Positions 7,966 through 15,715 of a stretch of DNA of 64,000 nucleotides are shown here, one piece after another. How positions within the stretch are numbered: position 1 is the stretch's first letter; each line of letters starts with the position of its first letter. The stretch lies in NCBI RefSeq assembly GCF_905479755.1, contig NZ_CAJQNT010000023.1, forward strand, positions 1-64,000, read 5' to 3'. Origin of the DNA: an uncultured Schumannella sp. (lineage in GTDB: Bacteria; Actinomycetota; Actinomycetes; Actinomycetales; Microbacteriaceae). The translations under genes and the position numbers were made by a program. Below the pieces are notes generated by a model. The model did no database searches and was not told the origin of the DNA. It was given only the letters and a program-made list of their open reading frames with translations.

Positions 7966-9210
7966 ATGCAGACTGCTCCGCCCTCCGGCGCGTCGCGGCG
8001 GATGAGCGACCTCGGGCATCCGATCGCCGCGGGCGTCATCGCCGCCGTCACCGGATTTGCCAGTTCGTTCACGCTGGTGATCGCCGGGCTCGTGGCGGTC
8101 GGCGCGACTCCCGCGCAGGCGGCCTCGGGGCTCTTCGCCCTGTCGCTCGGGCAGGGGCTGCTGTGCATCGTGATGAGCGTCGCATTCCGGCTTCCGTTGG
8201 CCTTCGCCTGGTCGACGCCGGGCGCCGCGGTGATGATCGCGGCCGGCGGGCTCACGGGCGACTTCGGAAGCGCCATCGGGGCCTTTCTGGTGTGCGCCGC
8301 CCTGTTGCTGCTCACCGGCGCCTGGCCCGCGCTCGCGCGTGCGATGACGCGCATTCCCCCCGCGATCGGCAGCGCGATGCTCGCCGGGATCCTGGTGCCG
8401 ATCTGTTTGGCACCGGTGCAGGCGGCCGTGGAGATGCCGGTGCTGGCGCTTCCCGCCGTGCTGGTCTGGGCGCTGCTCGCGCGGCTCGCGCCGCGCTGGG
8501 CCGTCGCCGGCGCCGTGATCGCCACGATCACGGCCATCGCGGTCTCGGGGCGGGCGAGCGGATTCGGCGAGTACTCCCTGGCTCCCACCTTGGAGTTCGT
8601 CGCCCCCTCCTTCGATCCGCTCGTGATCGTCAGCCTGGGCGTTCCGCTGTACCTCGTCACGATGGCGGGGCAGAACGTTCCCGGCTTCGCCGTGCTGCGC
8701 ACCTTCGGCTACCACGAGCCGCCCGCACGAGCGATTCTGCTCGGCACCGGTGCCGCCTCGGCCGTCACGGCTCCGTTCGGCGGCTACGTGCTGAACCTCG
8801 CGGCGATCACCGCCGCCATGATGGCGGGGCCCGACGCACATGCGGATGCGCGCCGCCGCTGGATCGCGACCCTCACCTGCGGCGTCGCCTACCTGGTGCT
8901 CGCCTTCGGCGCGAGCGCGGCGAGCGCGCTTGTTGCGGTCGCCCCGCCGATCCTCATCACGGCGGTCGCGGGCCTCGCGTTGTTCGGCGCGTTCGGGTCG
9001 TCGATCTCCGATGCGCTCCGCGAGCCCGCCCGCCGCGTTGTCGCCGTGTTGACGTTTCTCGTGGTCGTCTCCGGCGTCACGATCGTCGGAATCGGCTCCG
9101 CGTTCTGGGGCCTCGTCGTGGGCGCGCTCGCCTACCTGTGGCTGGTGTTGTCGCGTCGCCCGCGTCAGTCGGCGGCCGACACGGTCGCCGCATCCGAGAC
9201 CGGGTCGTAG
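7966..9210 (+). CDS. benE: BenE-type benzoate/H+ symporter family transporter
   Basis: A 414-residue polytopic membrane protein with about twelve hydrophobic segments. Typical BenE features are the N-terminal ITGFASSFTLV-like stretch (here AAVTGFASSFTLVIAG), LAFAWSTPGAAVMIAAGG, and VTAPFGGYVLNLAAITAAMM. The family imports benzoate or related aromatic acids by proton symport; no aromatic catabolism genes are nearby, so the substrate is uncertain. The ATG at 7966 is chosen because upstream codons in this frame overlap the preceding gene and read as low-quality Arg/Pro sequence. Its 3' end overlaps a gene on the other strand by 46 bases. Confidence 0.85.
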   Translation: MQTAPPSGASRRMSDLGHPIAAGVIAAVTGFASSFTLVIAGLVAVGATPAQAASGLFALSLGQGLLCIVMSVAFRLPLAFAWSTPGAAVMIAAGGLTGDFGSAIGAFLVCAALLLLTGAWPALARAMTRIPPAIGSAMLAGILVPICLAPVQAAVEMPVLALPAVLVWALLARLAPRWAVAGAVIATITAIAVSGRASGFGEYSLAPTLEFVAPSFDPLVIVSLGVPLYLVTMAGQNVPGFAVLRTFGYHEPPARAILLGTGAASAVTAPFGGYVLNLAAITAAMMAGPDAHADARRRWIATLTCGVAYLVLAFGASAASALVAVAPPILITAVAGLALFGAFGSSISDALREPARRVVAVLTFLVVVSGVTIVGIGSAFWGLVVGALAYLWLVLSRRPRQSAADTVAASETGS

Positions 9211-9395
9211 CGAATCGTCGTGCCGTCGTCGAGCTCGACGACGGGTCGGCCCTCCAACCAGGTGAGGGTCCAGCGCCACGCACTCGTGTCGAAGGAGGCG
9301 ACCTCGGCCTCGACCTCGGCGATTGCCGCGGTGACGGCGGACGGAAGCGTCGCGGGTGCCGTGGCGCCGACGCTCCAGCGCGTTCCGAGCTGCAT
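9165..9395 (-). CDS. Small conserved-looking hypothetical protein
   Basis: A 76-residue acidic soluble protein (MQLGTRWSVG start, WRWTLTWLEGRPVVELDDGT in the middle). No family is recognised. Its ATG overlaps the stop of the GNAT gene by one base (TGATG), so it is the last gene of a valS–GNAT–small-protein operon. Its last 46 bases overlap antiparallel with the 3' end of the BenE gene. The regular charge pattern and the coupling support a real gene. Confidence 0.65.
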   Translation of the reverse strand: MQLGTRWSVGATAPATLPSAVTAAIAEVEAEVASFDTSAWRWTLTWLEGRPVVELDDGTTIRYDPVSDAATVSAAD

Positions 9396-9841
9396 CAGAA
9401 TCTCTTCTCGTAGGTGACCCAGGTGGTGCGGGTGGCCACCCGGTCGTAGACCCGCTGCGCCGTCTCGTTGTCGGCAGCCGTGATCCAGCGCAGGGTGCCC
9501 GGTTCGCCCGCCTCGTGCGCGAGCGCGGTCAATGCCTCGATGAGTGCCGTGCCGACGCCGGCGCCGCGGGTTGCCGGGTCGACGTAGAGATCGTCGAGAT
9601 ACCAGTCCCAACCGCCGGTGAAGGTGTCCGGATGCCGCCGGTAGTGGGCTAATCCGACGAGCGTGCCGCCGTCCTCGGCGACGATCGCGTCGACGCCCGA
9701 CCCCGGTGTGAGGAGGATCCCGCCGACCCGATCGAGCAGTTCTTGCGAGAACTCGGTCTCGTAGAACACCCCGTAGGCGCGGAACAGTTCGCGCCAGGCG
9801 GGGAGGTCCTGCGCCGCAAGCTCACGGATCTGCACCGACAT
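9395..9841 (-). CDS. GNAT family N-acetyltransferase
   Basis: A 148-residue single-domain acetyltransferase. Motif A is clear: DLYVDPATRGAGVGTALIEALTALA, with the R-G-x-G-x-G/A acetyl-CoA loop, followed by LRWITAADNETAQRVYDRVA, a standard motif B. The C-terminus is WVTYEKRF. It transfers an acetyl group from acetyl-CoA to an unidentified amine. Its ATG overlaps the valS stop codon by one base (TGATG), so it is translationally coupled to valS, and it couples in the same way to the next small gene. Confidence 0.88.
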   Translation of the reverse strand: MSVQIRELAAQDLPAWRELFRAYGVFYETEFSQELLDRVGGILLTPGSGVDAIVAEDGGTLVGLAHYRRHPDTFTGGWDWYLDDLYVDPATRGAGVGTALIEALTALAHEAGEPGTLRWITAADNETAQRVYDRVATRTTWVTYEKRF

Positions 9842-12447
9842 CAGGACTCCGGCTGCTCCGCGAGCACGATCTCGGTCACGGCGACCTCCTCGGCCTCGAC
9901 GAGCGTCAACTCGGCGATGCGGCCGACGGCACGGAGATCGTCGACCGCCTCGGCCAGCATCGCCGGGCCCGCGAGCACGGCCGAGAGGACCTCGGTCTTC
10001 TGCGAGGCCTTGGCGTCGGTCTTGGCGCGCCGGATGCCGATGAGCGCGGCGCTCACCTCCGACAGCAGGCCGCGCGCGGTGCCGAATTCGGCCAGTTCGG
10101 CAGCCTCCGGCCAGGCGGCAGCGTGCACTGAGCTCGCGTGGGTCCAGCGCCACACCTCTTCGGTCGCGAACGGGATCACCGGGGCGAGCAGGCGCAAGAA
10201 CACGTCGATCGCGAGGCGGAGCGCCGCCACCGCGCTCGCCTGGGGTGCCCCGGCGCCGGTGTACGCGCGCTCCTTGACGAGCTCCAGGTAGTCGTCGCAG
10301 AAGGTCCAGAAGAACTGCTCGGTCACCTCGAGGGCCCGCGCGTGGTCGTACTCGCCGTACGCCTTCGTCGCCAGGCGCACCACCTCGGCGAGCCCGGCGA
10401 GCATGTCGCGGTCGAGCGGCTCGGTGATGGCGCTGGTCTCGATACGGCACTCCGGGCCTACTCGACCGGCATCCAGCGGGAACGAGTACACGAACTTAGA
10501 GGCGTTCAGCACCTTGATCGCGAGGCGACGCCCGATCTTCATCTGCTTCGGGTTCTGCGGGTCAAACGCCGCGTCGGTGCCGAGGCGCGAGCTGGCCGCC
10601 CAGTAGCGCACCGCATCCGAGCCGTGCTCCTCGAGCAGACCCGCGGGGGTGACCACGTTGCCCTTCGACTTCGACATCTTCTTGCGGTCGGGGTCGACGA
10701 TGAAGCCGGAGATTCCGGCGTTCTTCCACGGCACCTGGCCGTGCTCGAGCTCGGCGCGCAGCACCGTCGAAAACAACCAGGTGCGGATAATGTCCTGGCC
10801 CTGCGAGCGCAGCGCGTAGGGGAAGACCAGGTCGAACAGCTCGGGATCGCGTTCCCAGCCGCCCGCGATCTGCGGGGTCAGGCTGGAGGTCGCCCAGGTG
10901 TCCATGATGTCGAGCTCGCCCTCGAAGCCGCCCGGCACGCCGCGCTGATCGGCGGTGTAGCCGGCCGGAACATCGCTCGACGGGTCGACGGGAAGCGAGG
11001 CCTCGTCCGGCACGATCACGCCTGCGCGCTCGCCCTCGGCGTCGAGCTCGTACCAGACCGGCAGCGGCACACCGAAGAAGCGCTGACGCGAGATGAGCCA
11101 ATCGCCGGTGAGGCCGCCGACCCAGTTCTCGTAGCGGACGCGCATGAAGTCGGGGTGGAAGTCGATGCTCTTCCCGGCGGCGAGCAGGCGCTCCTTGAGG
11201 GCCTCGTCGCGCGCGCCGTTGGAGATGTACCACTGGCGGGTCGACACGATCTCGAGCGGCTTGTCGCCCTTCTCGAAGAACTTCACCGGGTGGGTGATCT
11301 TGCGCGGTTCGCCGTGCAGGTCACCCGATTCGGCGAGCAGTTCGACCATGCGTGCTTTGGCGCTGAAGACGGTCTTGCCGGCGAGTTCGGCGTAGGCGGC
11401 GCGGCCGGCGTCGCTGAAGAGCTCCTCGGCCGGCGCCTCGGCGATCAGCCGACCGTCGCGCCCGATCACGGTGCGGTTCGGCAGATCCAGTTCGCGCCAC
11501 CAGATGACGTCGGTCACGTCGCCGAAGGTGCAGATCATGGCGATTCCCGAGCCCTTGTCCTGCTGGGCGAGGCGGTGGGCGACCACGGGCACCTCGACGC
11601 CGAAGACCGGCGTCGTCACGGTGGTGCCGAACAGAGCTTGGTAGCGCTCGTCATCGGGATGCGCCACGAGAGCCACGCACGCCGGCAGCAGCTCCGGGCG
11701 AGTGGTCTCGATCTCGACCGTGCCGCCGTCGGGCTTGTGGAACGACACGCGGTGGTAAGCCGCGGGCTGGTCCTTGTCTTCGAGCTCGGCCTGGGCGACC
11801 GCGGTGCGGAAGGTCACGTCCCACAGGGTTGGGGCATCCGCCTGGTACGCCTCGCCGCGGGCGAGGTTTCGCAAGAACGCGCGCTGCGCGGTGGCGCGCG
11901 AGTGCTCGTCGATCGTGCGGTAGGTGAGCGACCAGTCGACGCTCAGCCCGAGCGTGCGCCACAGGTCTTCGAACTGCTTCTCGTCTTCGACGGTGAGCCG
12001 TTCGCAGAGCTCGACGAAGTTGCGGCGGCTGATCGGCTGCTGGTCGGCGGCCTTCGTGCTGGTGCCGTCGCCGCCGTCGTGCGGGGGAGTGAAGTCGGGG
12101 TCGTAGGGCAGCGTCGGGTCGCAGCGCACGCCGTAGTAGTTCTGCACCCGGCGCTCGGTGGGCAGCCCGTTGTCGTCCCACCCCATCGGGTAGAACAGGT
12201 GCTTGCCGTTCATGCGCTGGAAGCGCGCCGCGAGGTCCATGTGCGTGTAGCTGAAGACATGGCCGATGTGCAGGCTGCCGGAGGCGGTCGGCGGGGGCGT
12301 GTCGACGCTGAAGACCGCGTCCTTGCCCGCGGCAAGCGCGGCGGTGCGATCGAACCGGTGAGTGCCGTCGGCCTCCCACGTCTCGCCCCACTTGGCTTCG
12401 AGGCCCTCGAGCGCGGGCTTGTCGGGAATGGGGGCGCTGGCGTTCAC
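9841..12447 (-). CDS. valS: Valine--tRNA ligase
   Basis: An 868-residue class Ia aminoacyl-tRNA synthetase that charges tRNA-Val. The HIGH motif is HIGH at 60–63 in ASGSLHIGHVF and the KMSKS motif is at 590–594 (KKMSKSKGN). An editing domain lies between them and an anticodon-binding alpha domain follows. The GTG at 12447 is preferred: GGAG lies just upstream and the protein then starts MNASAPIPDKPALEGLE as relatives do; an in-frame ATG at 12483 is possible. Residues 661–671 (GRVGPECRIET) are encoded exactly by a 33-base copy of the dispersed palindrome, just before the ITEPLDRDML segment of the anticodon-binding domain. It heads an operon with a GNAT gene and a small protein gene. Confidence 0.95.
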   Translation of the reverse strand: MNASAPIPDKPALEGLEAKWGETWEADGTHRFDRTAALAAGKDAVFSVDTPPPTASGSLHIGHVFSYTHMDLAARFQRMNGKHLFYPMGWDDNGLPTERRVQNYYGVRCDPTLPYDPDFTPPHDGGDGTSTKAADQQPISRRNFVELCERLTVEDEKQFEDLWRTLGLSVDWSLTYRTIDEHSRATAQRAFLRNLARGEAYQADAPTLWDVTFRTAVAQAELEDKDQPAAYHRVSFHKPDGGTVEIETTRPELLPACVALVAHPDDERYQALFGTTVTTPVFGVEVPVVAHRLAQQDKGSGIAMICTFGDVTDVIWWRELDLPNRTVIGRDGRLIAEAPAEELFSDAGRAAYAELAGKTVFSAKARMVELLAESGDLHGEPRKITHPVKFFEKGDKPLEIVSTRQWYISNGARDEALKERLLAAGKSIDFHPDFMRVRYENWVGGLTGDWLISRQRFFGVPLPVWYELDAEGERAGVIVPDEASLPVDPSSDVPAGYTADQRGVPGGFEGELDIMDTWATSSLTPQIAGGWERDPELFDLVFPYALRSQGQDIIRTWLFSTVLRAELEHGQVPWKNAGISGFIVDPDRKKMSKSKGNVVTPAGLLEEHGSDAVRYWAASSRLGTDAAFDPQNPKQMKIGRRLAIKVLNASKFVYSFPLDAGRVGPECRIETSAITEPLDRDMLAGLAEVVRLATKAYGEYDHARALEVTEQFFWTFCDDYLELVKERAYTGAGAPQASAVAALRLAIDVFLRLLAPVIPFATEEVWRWTHASSVHAAAWPEAAELAEFGTARGLLSEVSAALIGIRRAKTDAKASQKTEVLSAVLAGPAMLAEAVDDLRAVGRIAELTLVEAEEVAVTEIVLAEQPES
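10435..10467 (-). repeat. Dispersed palindromic repeat copy inside valS
   Basis: On the minus strand this is GGTCGAGTAG, a diverged centre, then CGTATCGAGACC: 33 bases, the same length and ends as the complete unit at 1453–1485. Being a multiple of three, it adds eleven codons without breaking the valS frame. The centre (GCCCGGAGTGC) has lost the hairpin symmetry seen in other copies, which may reflect selection at the protein level. Confidence 0.88.
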
Positions 12448-12564
12448 GCGGACTCCGGTTCGATATCGGCGGCACCGAGTCAATGCCCCGAATCCGGGGC
12501 GAGGTGCCTGAGTGTGAGGTGTGATCCCAGTCTACCGACTCGTCCTGAGGGGTACGGTCAGCCC

Positions 12565-13290
12565 ATGGCCGCCGTCACGCCTCCCGCTCGGTATGACGAT
12601 CTGCACGCCGTGTTCGTCAACTGCACGCTGAAGCGCAGTCCCGAGATCAGCAACACGCACGCACTGATGAAGCGCAGCATCGCGCTCCTGCAGTCGCAGG
12701 GCGTGTCGGTCGATCAGATCCGGCTCGCCGATCATGACGTCGCCGAGGGCGTCTACCCCGACATGCGCGAGCACGGTTGGGAGTTCGACGAGTGGGTCGA
12801 CCTCTGGCCGCGGATCAAGGAAGCCGACATCCTGGTCCTCGGCACCCCGATCTGGCTGGGCGAACCCTCCTCGGTGTTGCGGAAGTTCATCGAGCGGCTG
12901 TACGGGATGAGCGGGGAACTCGCCGACAACGGGCAGTACGTGTACTACGGCAAGGTGGCGGGCCTGGTGGTGACCGGCAACGAAGACGGCGTCAAGCATT
13001 CGGCGATGTCGACGCTGTACAGCCTGCAGCACATCGGATACACGATTCCGCCGGCGGCCGATGCGGGCTGGATCGGTGAGGTCGGGCCGGGGCCGAGCTA
13101 CCTCGATGAGGGCTCGGGGGGCCCGCAGAACGACTTCACGAACCGCAATACGACGTTCATGACCTGGAACCTGCTGCACCTGGCCCGCATGTTGAAGGAT
13201 GCGGGAGGGATTCCCGCGTTCGGCAATCTGCCGGAACAGTGGACGCGGGGCGAGCGCTGGGGGTTCTCGGCGAATCCCGAATACCGCTGA
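12565..13290 (+). CDS. Flavodoxin family protein / NAD(P)H-dependent FMN reductase
   Basis: A 241-residue flavodoxin-fold protein. The N-terminal strand AVFVNCTLKRSPEISNTHALM gives the FMN phosphate-binding loop (T-L-K-x-S-P-x-x-S-N-T), and EADILVLGTPIWLGEPSSVLRKFIER is the second FMN-contacting region of the NADPH-dependent FMN reductase/WrbA-like group. VAGLVVTGNEDG supplies the third. It probably shuttles electrons or reduces quinones or other small molecules in the cytoplasm. It is divergent from valS and converges on the next gene with a 4-base gap. The start is ATG with TGAGGGG upstream. Confidence 0.85.
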   Translation: MAAVTPPARYDDLHAVFVNCTLKRSPEISNTHALMKRSIALLQSQGVSVDQIRLADHDVAEGVYPDMREHGWEFDEWVDLWPRIKEADILVLGTPIWLGEPSSVLRKFIERLYGMSGELADNGQYVYYGKVAGLVVTGNEDGVKHSAMSTLYSLQHIGYTIPPAADAGWIGEVGPGPSYLDEGSGGPQNDFTNRNTTFMTWNLLHLARMLKDAGGIPAFGNLPEQWTRGERWGFSANPEYR

Positions 13291-13294
13291 GTCG

Positions 13295-13816
13295 TTATTC
13301 GCTGACCACGATCGTGTCGCGGGCGATGACCTCGGAGCCGAGGAAGACGGCAATCGAGTACTCCTGCCACCCGTTGACCTGACCGCACTGGTAGTCGACG
13401 GTGATGGTGCCCACGGCCGACAGGTTCGTTTCGTAGGGTTCGGTGTCCGCCGTCTCGGTACCGATGCCGAATGACACCGTCGTTCCCGCCGTGTCCCAGG
13501 TGAAGGTGAGGGGGACGGATCCCCCGGCGGTGCAGTTCACTTCGGTCGTCGAGCTCTCGAAGCCGCGAATCGGGGACGGCGGCAGCGTCGGCTCGGCGCT
13601 GACCGTCGGGGTCGGGGTCGCGCTCGGGGTGGTGCTCGCCGAGGGCGTGGGAGTGGGGGTGGGCGTGGGGGTCGCGAGCGGCGCGCTCGAGCCTTGGCCG
13701 CCGGAGAGTAGCACCACGATCAGAACGATGACGGCGACGACGAGCAGGCCGGAGAGCGCTAGCAGCGCGACGACGAGCCGCGAAGGCCGTCGCCGTTCCT
13801 CGACATCTGTGGTCAT
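13295..13816 (-). CDS. Membrane-anchored protein with Thr/Pro-rich linker
   Basis: A 173-residue protein with a short basic cytoplasmic tail (TTDVEERRRPSR), one membrane helix at about residues 15–40, and then an external low-complexity linker (APLATPTPTPTPTPSAS...) of about 35 residues. A small C-terminal domain follows, with FESSTTEVNCTAGG and VDYQCGQVNGW; its two cysteines could form a disulfide. The architecture suggests an exported, anchored surface domain. No family was recognised. Confidence 0.75.
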   Translation of the reverse strand: MTTDVEERRRPSRLVVALLALSGLLVVAVIVLIVVLLSGGQGSSAPLATPTPTPTPTPSASTTPSATPTPTVSAEPTLPPSPIRGFESSTTEVNCTAGGSVPLTFTWDTAGTTVSFGIGTETADTEPYETNLSAVGTITVDYQCGQVNGWQEYSIAVFLGSEVIARDTIVVSE

Positions 13817-13845
13817 TGTCGTCCGCCCGTGGTGTCCGCCCGAAC

Positions 13846-13871
13846 GTGGCGGGGCGCACGGGCCCCGCCAC
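13846..13871 (-). terminator. GC-rich hairpin between two minus-strand genes
   Basis: GTGGCGGGGC and GCCCCGCCAC form a perfect 10-bp stem around a 6-base loop, between the MFS gene (ends 13911) and the anchored-protein gene (starts 13816) on the minus strand. There is no T run after it, so it may be a pause or processing site rather than an intrinsic terminator. Confidence 0.4.
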
Positions 13872-13910
13872 GAGTTCTGAGCGTCACTCTAGGCGCCGAT
13901 CTGGCCCGCC

Positions 13911-15275
13911 TCAAGCAGCGGGGGCCTCGTCACGATCGACCCGGATGCGCTGCGCGATGAGGGAGCTCACGAGCGTGATCGCGGCGAGGGCCGCGAGCAC
14001 CACTCCCGGGTGCCACCAGGCCTGTTCCGTCGCCGCGCCGAGCGCCCCGGTGAGGGTCGGAACGAATCCGGCGACGACCGCGGCGAGGGCATAGGCGAAG
14101 CTGAGCGCCGAGTAGCGGTAGCGCTCGTGGAACAGCTCGGTGAAGATGCCGCCGAGGGCCGCCCAGCTCATGGTGGGGAGAATGCCGCCGATGATCATCA
14201 TCGCGACGAGGAACTCGAAACTCGAGAACTGCAGCACGTAGTAGATCGGGAACGCGACGAGCAGTGTGCTGAGGGCACCGATCGCGACGACGCGTGCCGA
14301 GCCGATGCGGGTGGCCCACCAGCCGAACAGCGGGATGGTCACCAGCTGCAGCAGTCCGCCCGCGGTGGTGGCGATCAACAGCTGGTAGTAGTCGTAGCCG
14401 AGGACGCCCGCGCCGTAGTTGAGCGTGTAGGTGTTCATGAGCGAGTACGACCCGATGCCGAGCAGGGCGACGCCGATGGCGACGAGGATCGTCAACGGCT
14501 GCGCGCGCAGGAGCGCGGCGAGCGGGACCTTGGGGCGCAGCCCGCGCTCCTTCACGGCCGCGAAGACGGGGGTCTCGGTGACGGCGAGGCGAAGGTACAG
14601 CGAGACGGCGAGCAGCGGGATCGCCGTCAGGAACGGAACCCGCCACGCCCACGCCACGATCTCGGGGGCGCTCAGGCTGAGCGTCAGCCAGAGGAAGGCG
14701 GTGGCGGCGAGGATCGAACCGATCGGGGAGCCGAGTTGTGGCATCGCGGCGGCAAAGGCGCGCTTCGCGCGGCTTTCGTGCTCGGTCGCGATGAGCACGG
14801 CGCCGCCCCATTCGCCGCCGAGCGAGACGCCCTGGGCGACGCGCAAGGTGACAAGCAGGAGAGCGCCGAGCCAGCCGGCCTGGTCGAAGGTCGGCAGCAC
14901 GCCGATGAGTCCGGTGGCGACGCCCATGACCGTCACGGTGACGATCAGGGTGGTGCGGCGGCCGAGCCGGTCGCCGAGGTGGCCGAAGATGATGGCGCCG
15001 AGTGGGCGCACGACGAACGCGATGCCGATCGTGGCGAGCGCGGTGAGGTTCGCTCCGACGGGGCCGAGCGGTTCGAAGAACAGCGGTCCGGCGAAGAAGG
15101 CCGAGAAGTAGGCGAAGAGGTAGAAGTCGTACGACTCCAGGGAGGTCCCGACGAGCGAGGCCCAGCGGGCTTTCCGCGCGGTGCGGGGGTCGGAGGGAGC
15201 GATCACGGAGGCACGAAGGCTGTCCGTGACCGACGGGGACGTGGTGGGCACTTTGCCACGAGTTTCGTTGGTCAC
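13911..15275 (-). CDS. MFS transporter, metabolite:H+ symporter (MHS) type
   Basis: A 454-residue, twelve-segment transporter. MHS-family signatures are LVGTSLESYDFYLFAYFSAFF at the first helix, RPLGAIIFGHLGDRLGRRTTL between helices 2 and 3, and RVAQGVSLGGEWGGAVLIATEH in helix 4. The family imports small organic acids, betaines or similar solutes with protons; the substrate is not determined. GTG at 15275 is chosen because AGGA precedes it and the protein then begins MTNETRGKV; a GTG at 15251 or an upstream ATG at 15326 is also possible. It is divergent from a GntR gene. Confidence 0.85.
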   Translation of the reverse strand: MTNETRGKVPTTSPSVTDSLRASVIAPSDPRTARKARWASLVGTSLESYDFYLFAYFSAFFAGPLFFEPLGPVGANLTALATIGIAFVVRPLGAIIFGHLGDRLGRRTTLIVTVTVMGVATGLIGVLPTFDQAGWLGALLLVTLRVAQGVSLGGEWGGAVLIATEHESRAKRAFAAAMPQLGSPIGSILAATAFLWLTLSLSAPEIVAWAWRVPFLTAIPLLAVSLYLRLAVTETPVFAAVKERGLRPKVPLAALLRAQPLTILVAIGVALLGIGSYSLMNTYTLNYGAGVLGYDYYQLLIATTAGGLLQLVTIPLFGWWATRIGSARVVAIGALSTLLVAFPIYYVLQFSSFEFLVAMMIIGGILPTMSWAALGGIFTELFHERYRYSALSFAYALAAVVAGFVPTLTGALGAATEQAWWHPGVVLAALAAITLVSSLIAQRIRVDRDEAPAA

Positions 15276-15329
15276 AAGTCCTGAAGCGTAGTGCCGCGCA
15301 CGCCGTCGCGCCGGACGCCGCCCCATTTG

Positions 15330-15346
15330 TTCTATTAGTAATAGAA
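15330..15346. promoter_or_regulatory. Palindromic operator before the GntR gene
   Basis: TTCTATTA and TAATAGAA are perfect 8-bp arms around a single G. The element is strikingly AT-rich against its surroundings and ends 15 bases before the GntR start codon, within the shared region with the divergent MFS gene. It is a likely autoregulatory site of the GntR protein. Confidence 0.7.
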
Positions 15347-15361
15347 ATATATGCTGACGGC

Positions 15362-15715
15362 ATGCTGTTTCGGATCGACCCCTCCTCGGCCGTGCCGCTG
15401 TTCGCGCAGCTCGCCGGGTCGGTGCGCGGGGCGCTTGCGCGCGGCGAACTCTCCGAGGGCGATCGTCTGCCGGCGGCCCGGGAGGTCGCGACCGCGCTGG
15501 ACATCAACATCCACACCGTGCTGCGCGCCTACCAGGAGCTTCGCGACGAGGGTGCCGTCGAGCTTCGGCGCGGACGCGGAGCCGTCATCACGGCGCACGC
15601 CTCCGCGCGCACCGACATCGCCCCCGCCGTTCGCGATCTCGTCGCCGCCGCGCGCGACGCCGGGATCGGGCGCGAAACCCTTGTCTCGCTCATTCGAGAG
15701 GAATACCCGTCATGA
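15362..15715 (+). CDS. GntR family (YtrA-type) transcriptional regulator
   Basis: A 117-residue regulator with an N-terminal GntR winged helix: VPLFAQLAGSVRGALARGELSEGDRLPAAREVATALDINIHTVLRAYQELRDEGAVELRRGRGAVI. Only a short helical C-terminal tail follows, which is the YtrA subfamily layout. Such proteins usually repress transporter or membrane-stress operons. It begins just after an AT-rich palindrome and overlaps the next gene by ATGA, so it probably regulates its own two-gene operon. Confidence 0.9.
   Translation: MLFRIDPSSAVPLFAQLAGSVRGALARGELSEGDRLPAAREVATALDINIHTVLRAYQELRDEGAVELRRGRGAVITAHASARTDIAPAVRDLVAAARDAGIGRETLVSLIREEYPS

Noticed and set aside
10138-12560. A plus-strand open frame of about 800 codons opposite valS, running into the flavodoxin-like gene
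   Set aside because: The part before 12565 is antisense to valS and has no recognisable domain; only the in-frame flavodoxin-like gene from 12565 is supported.
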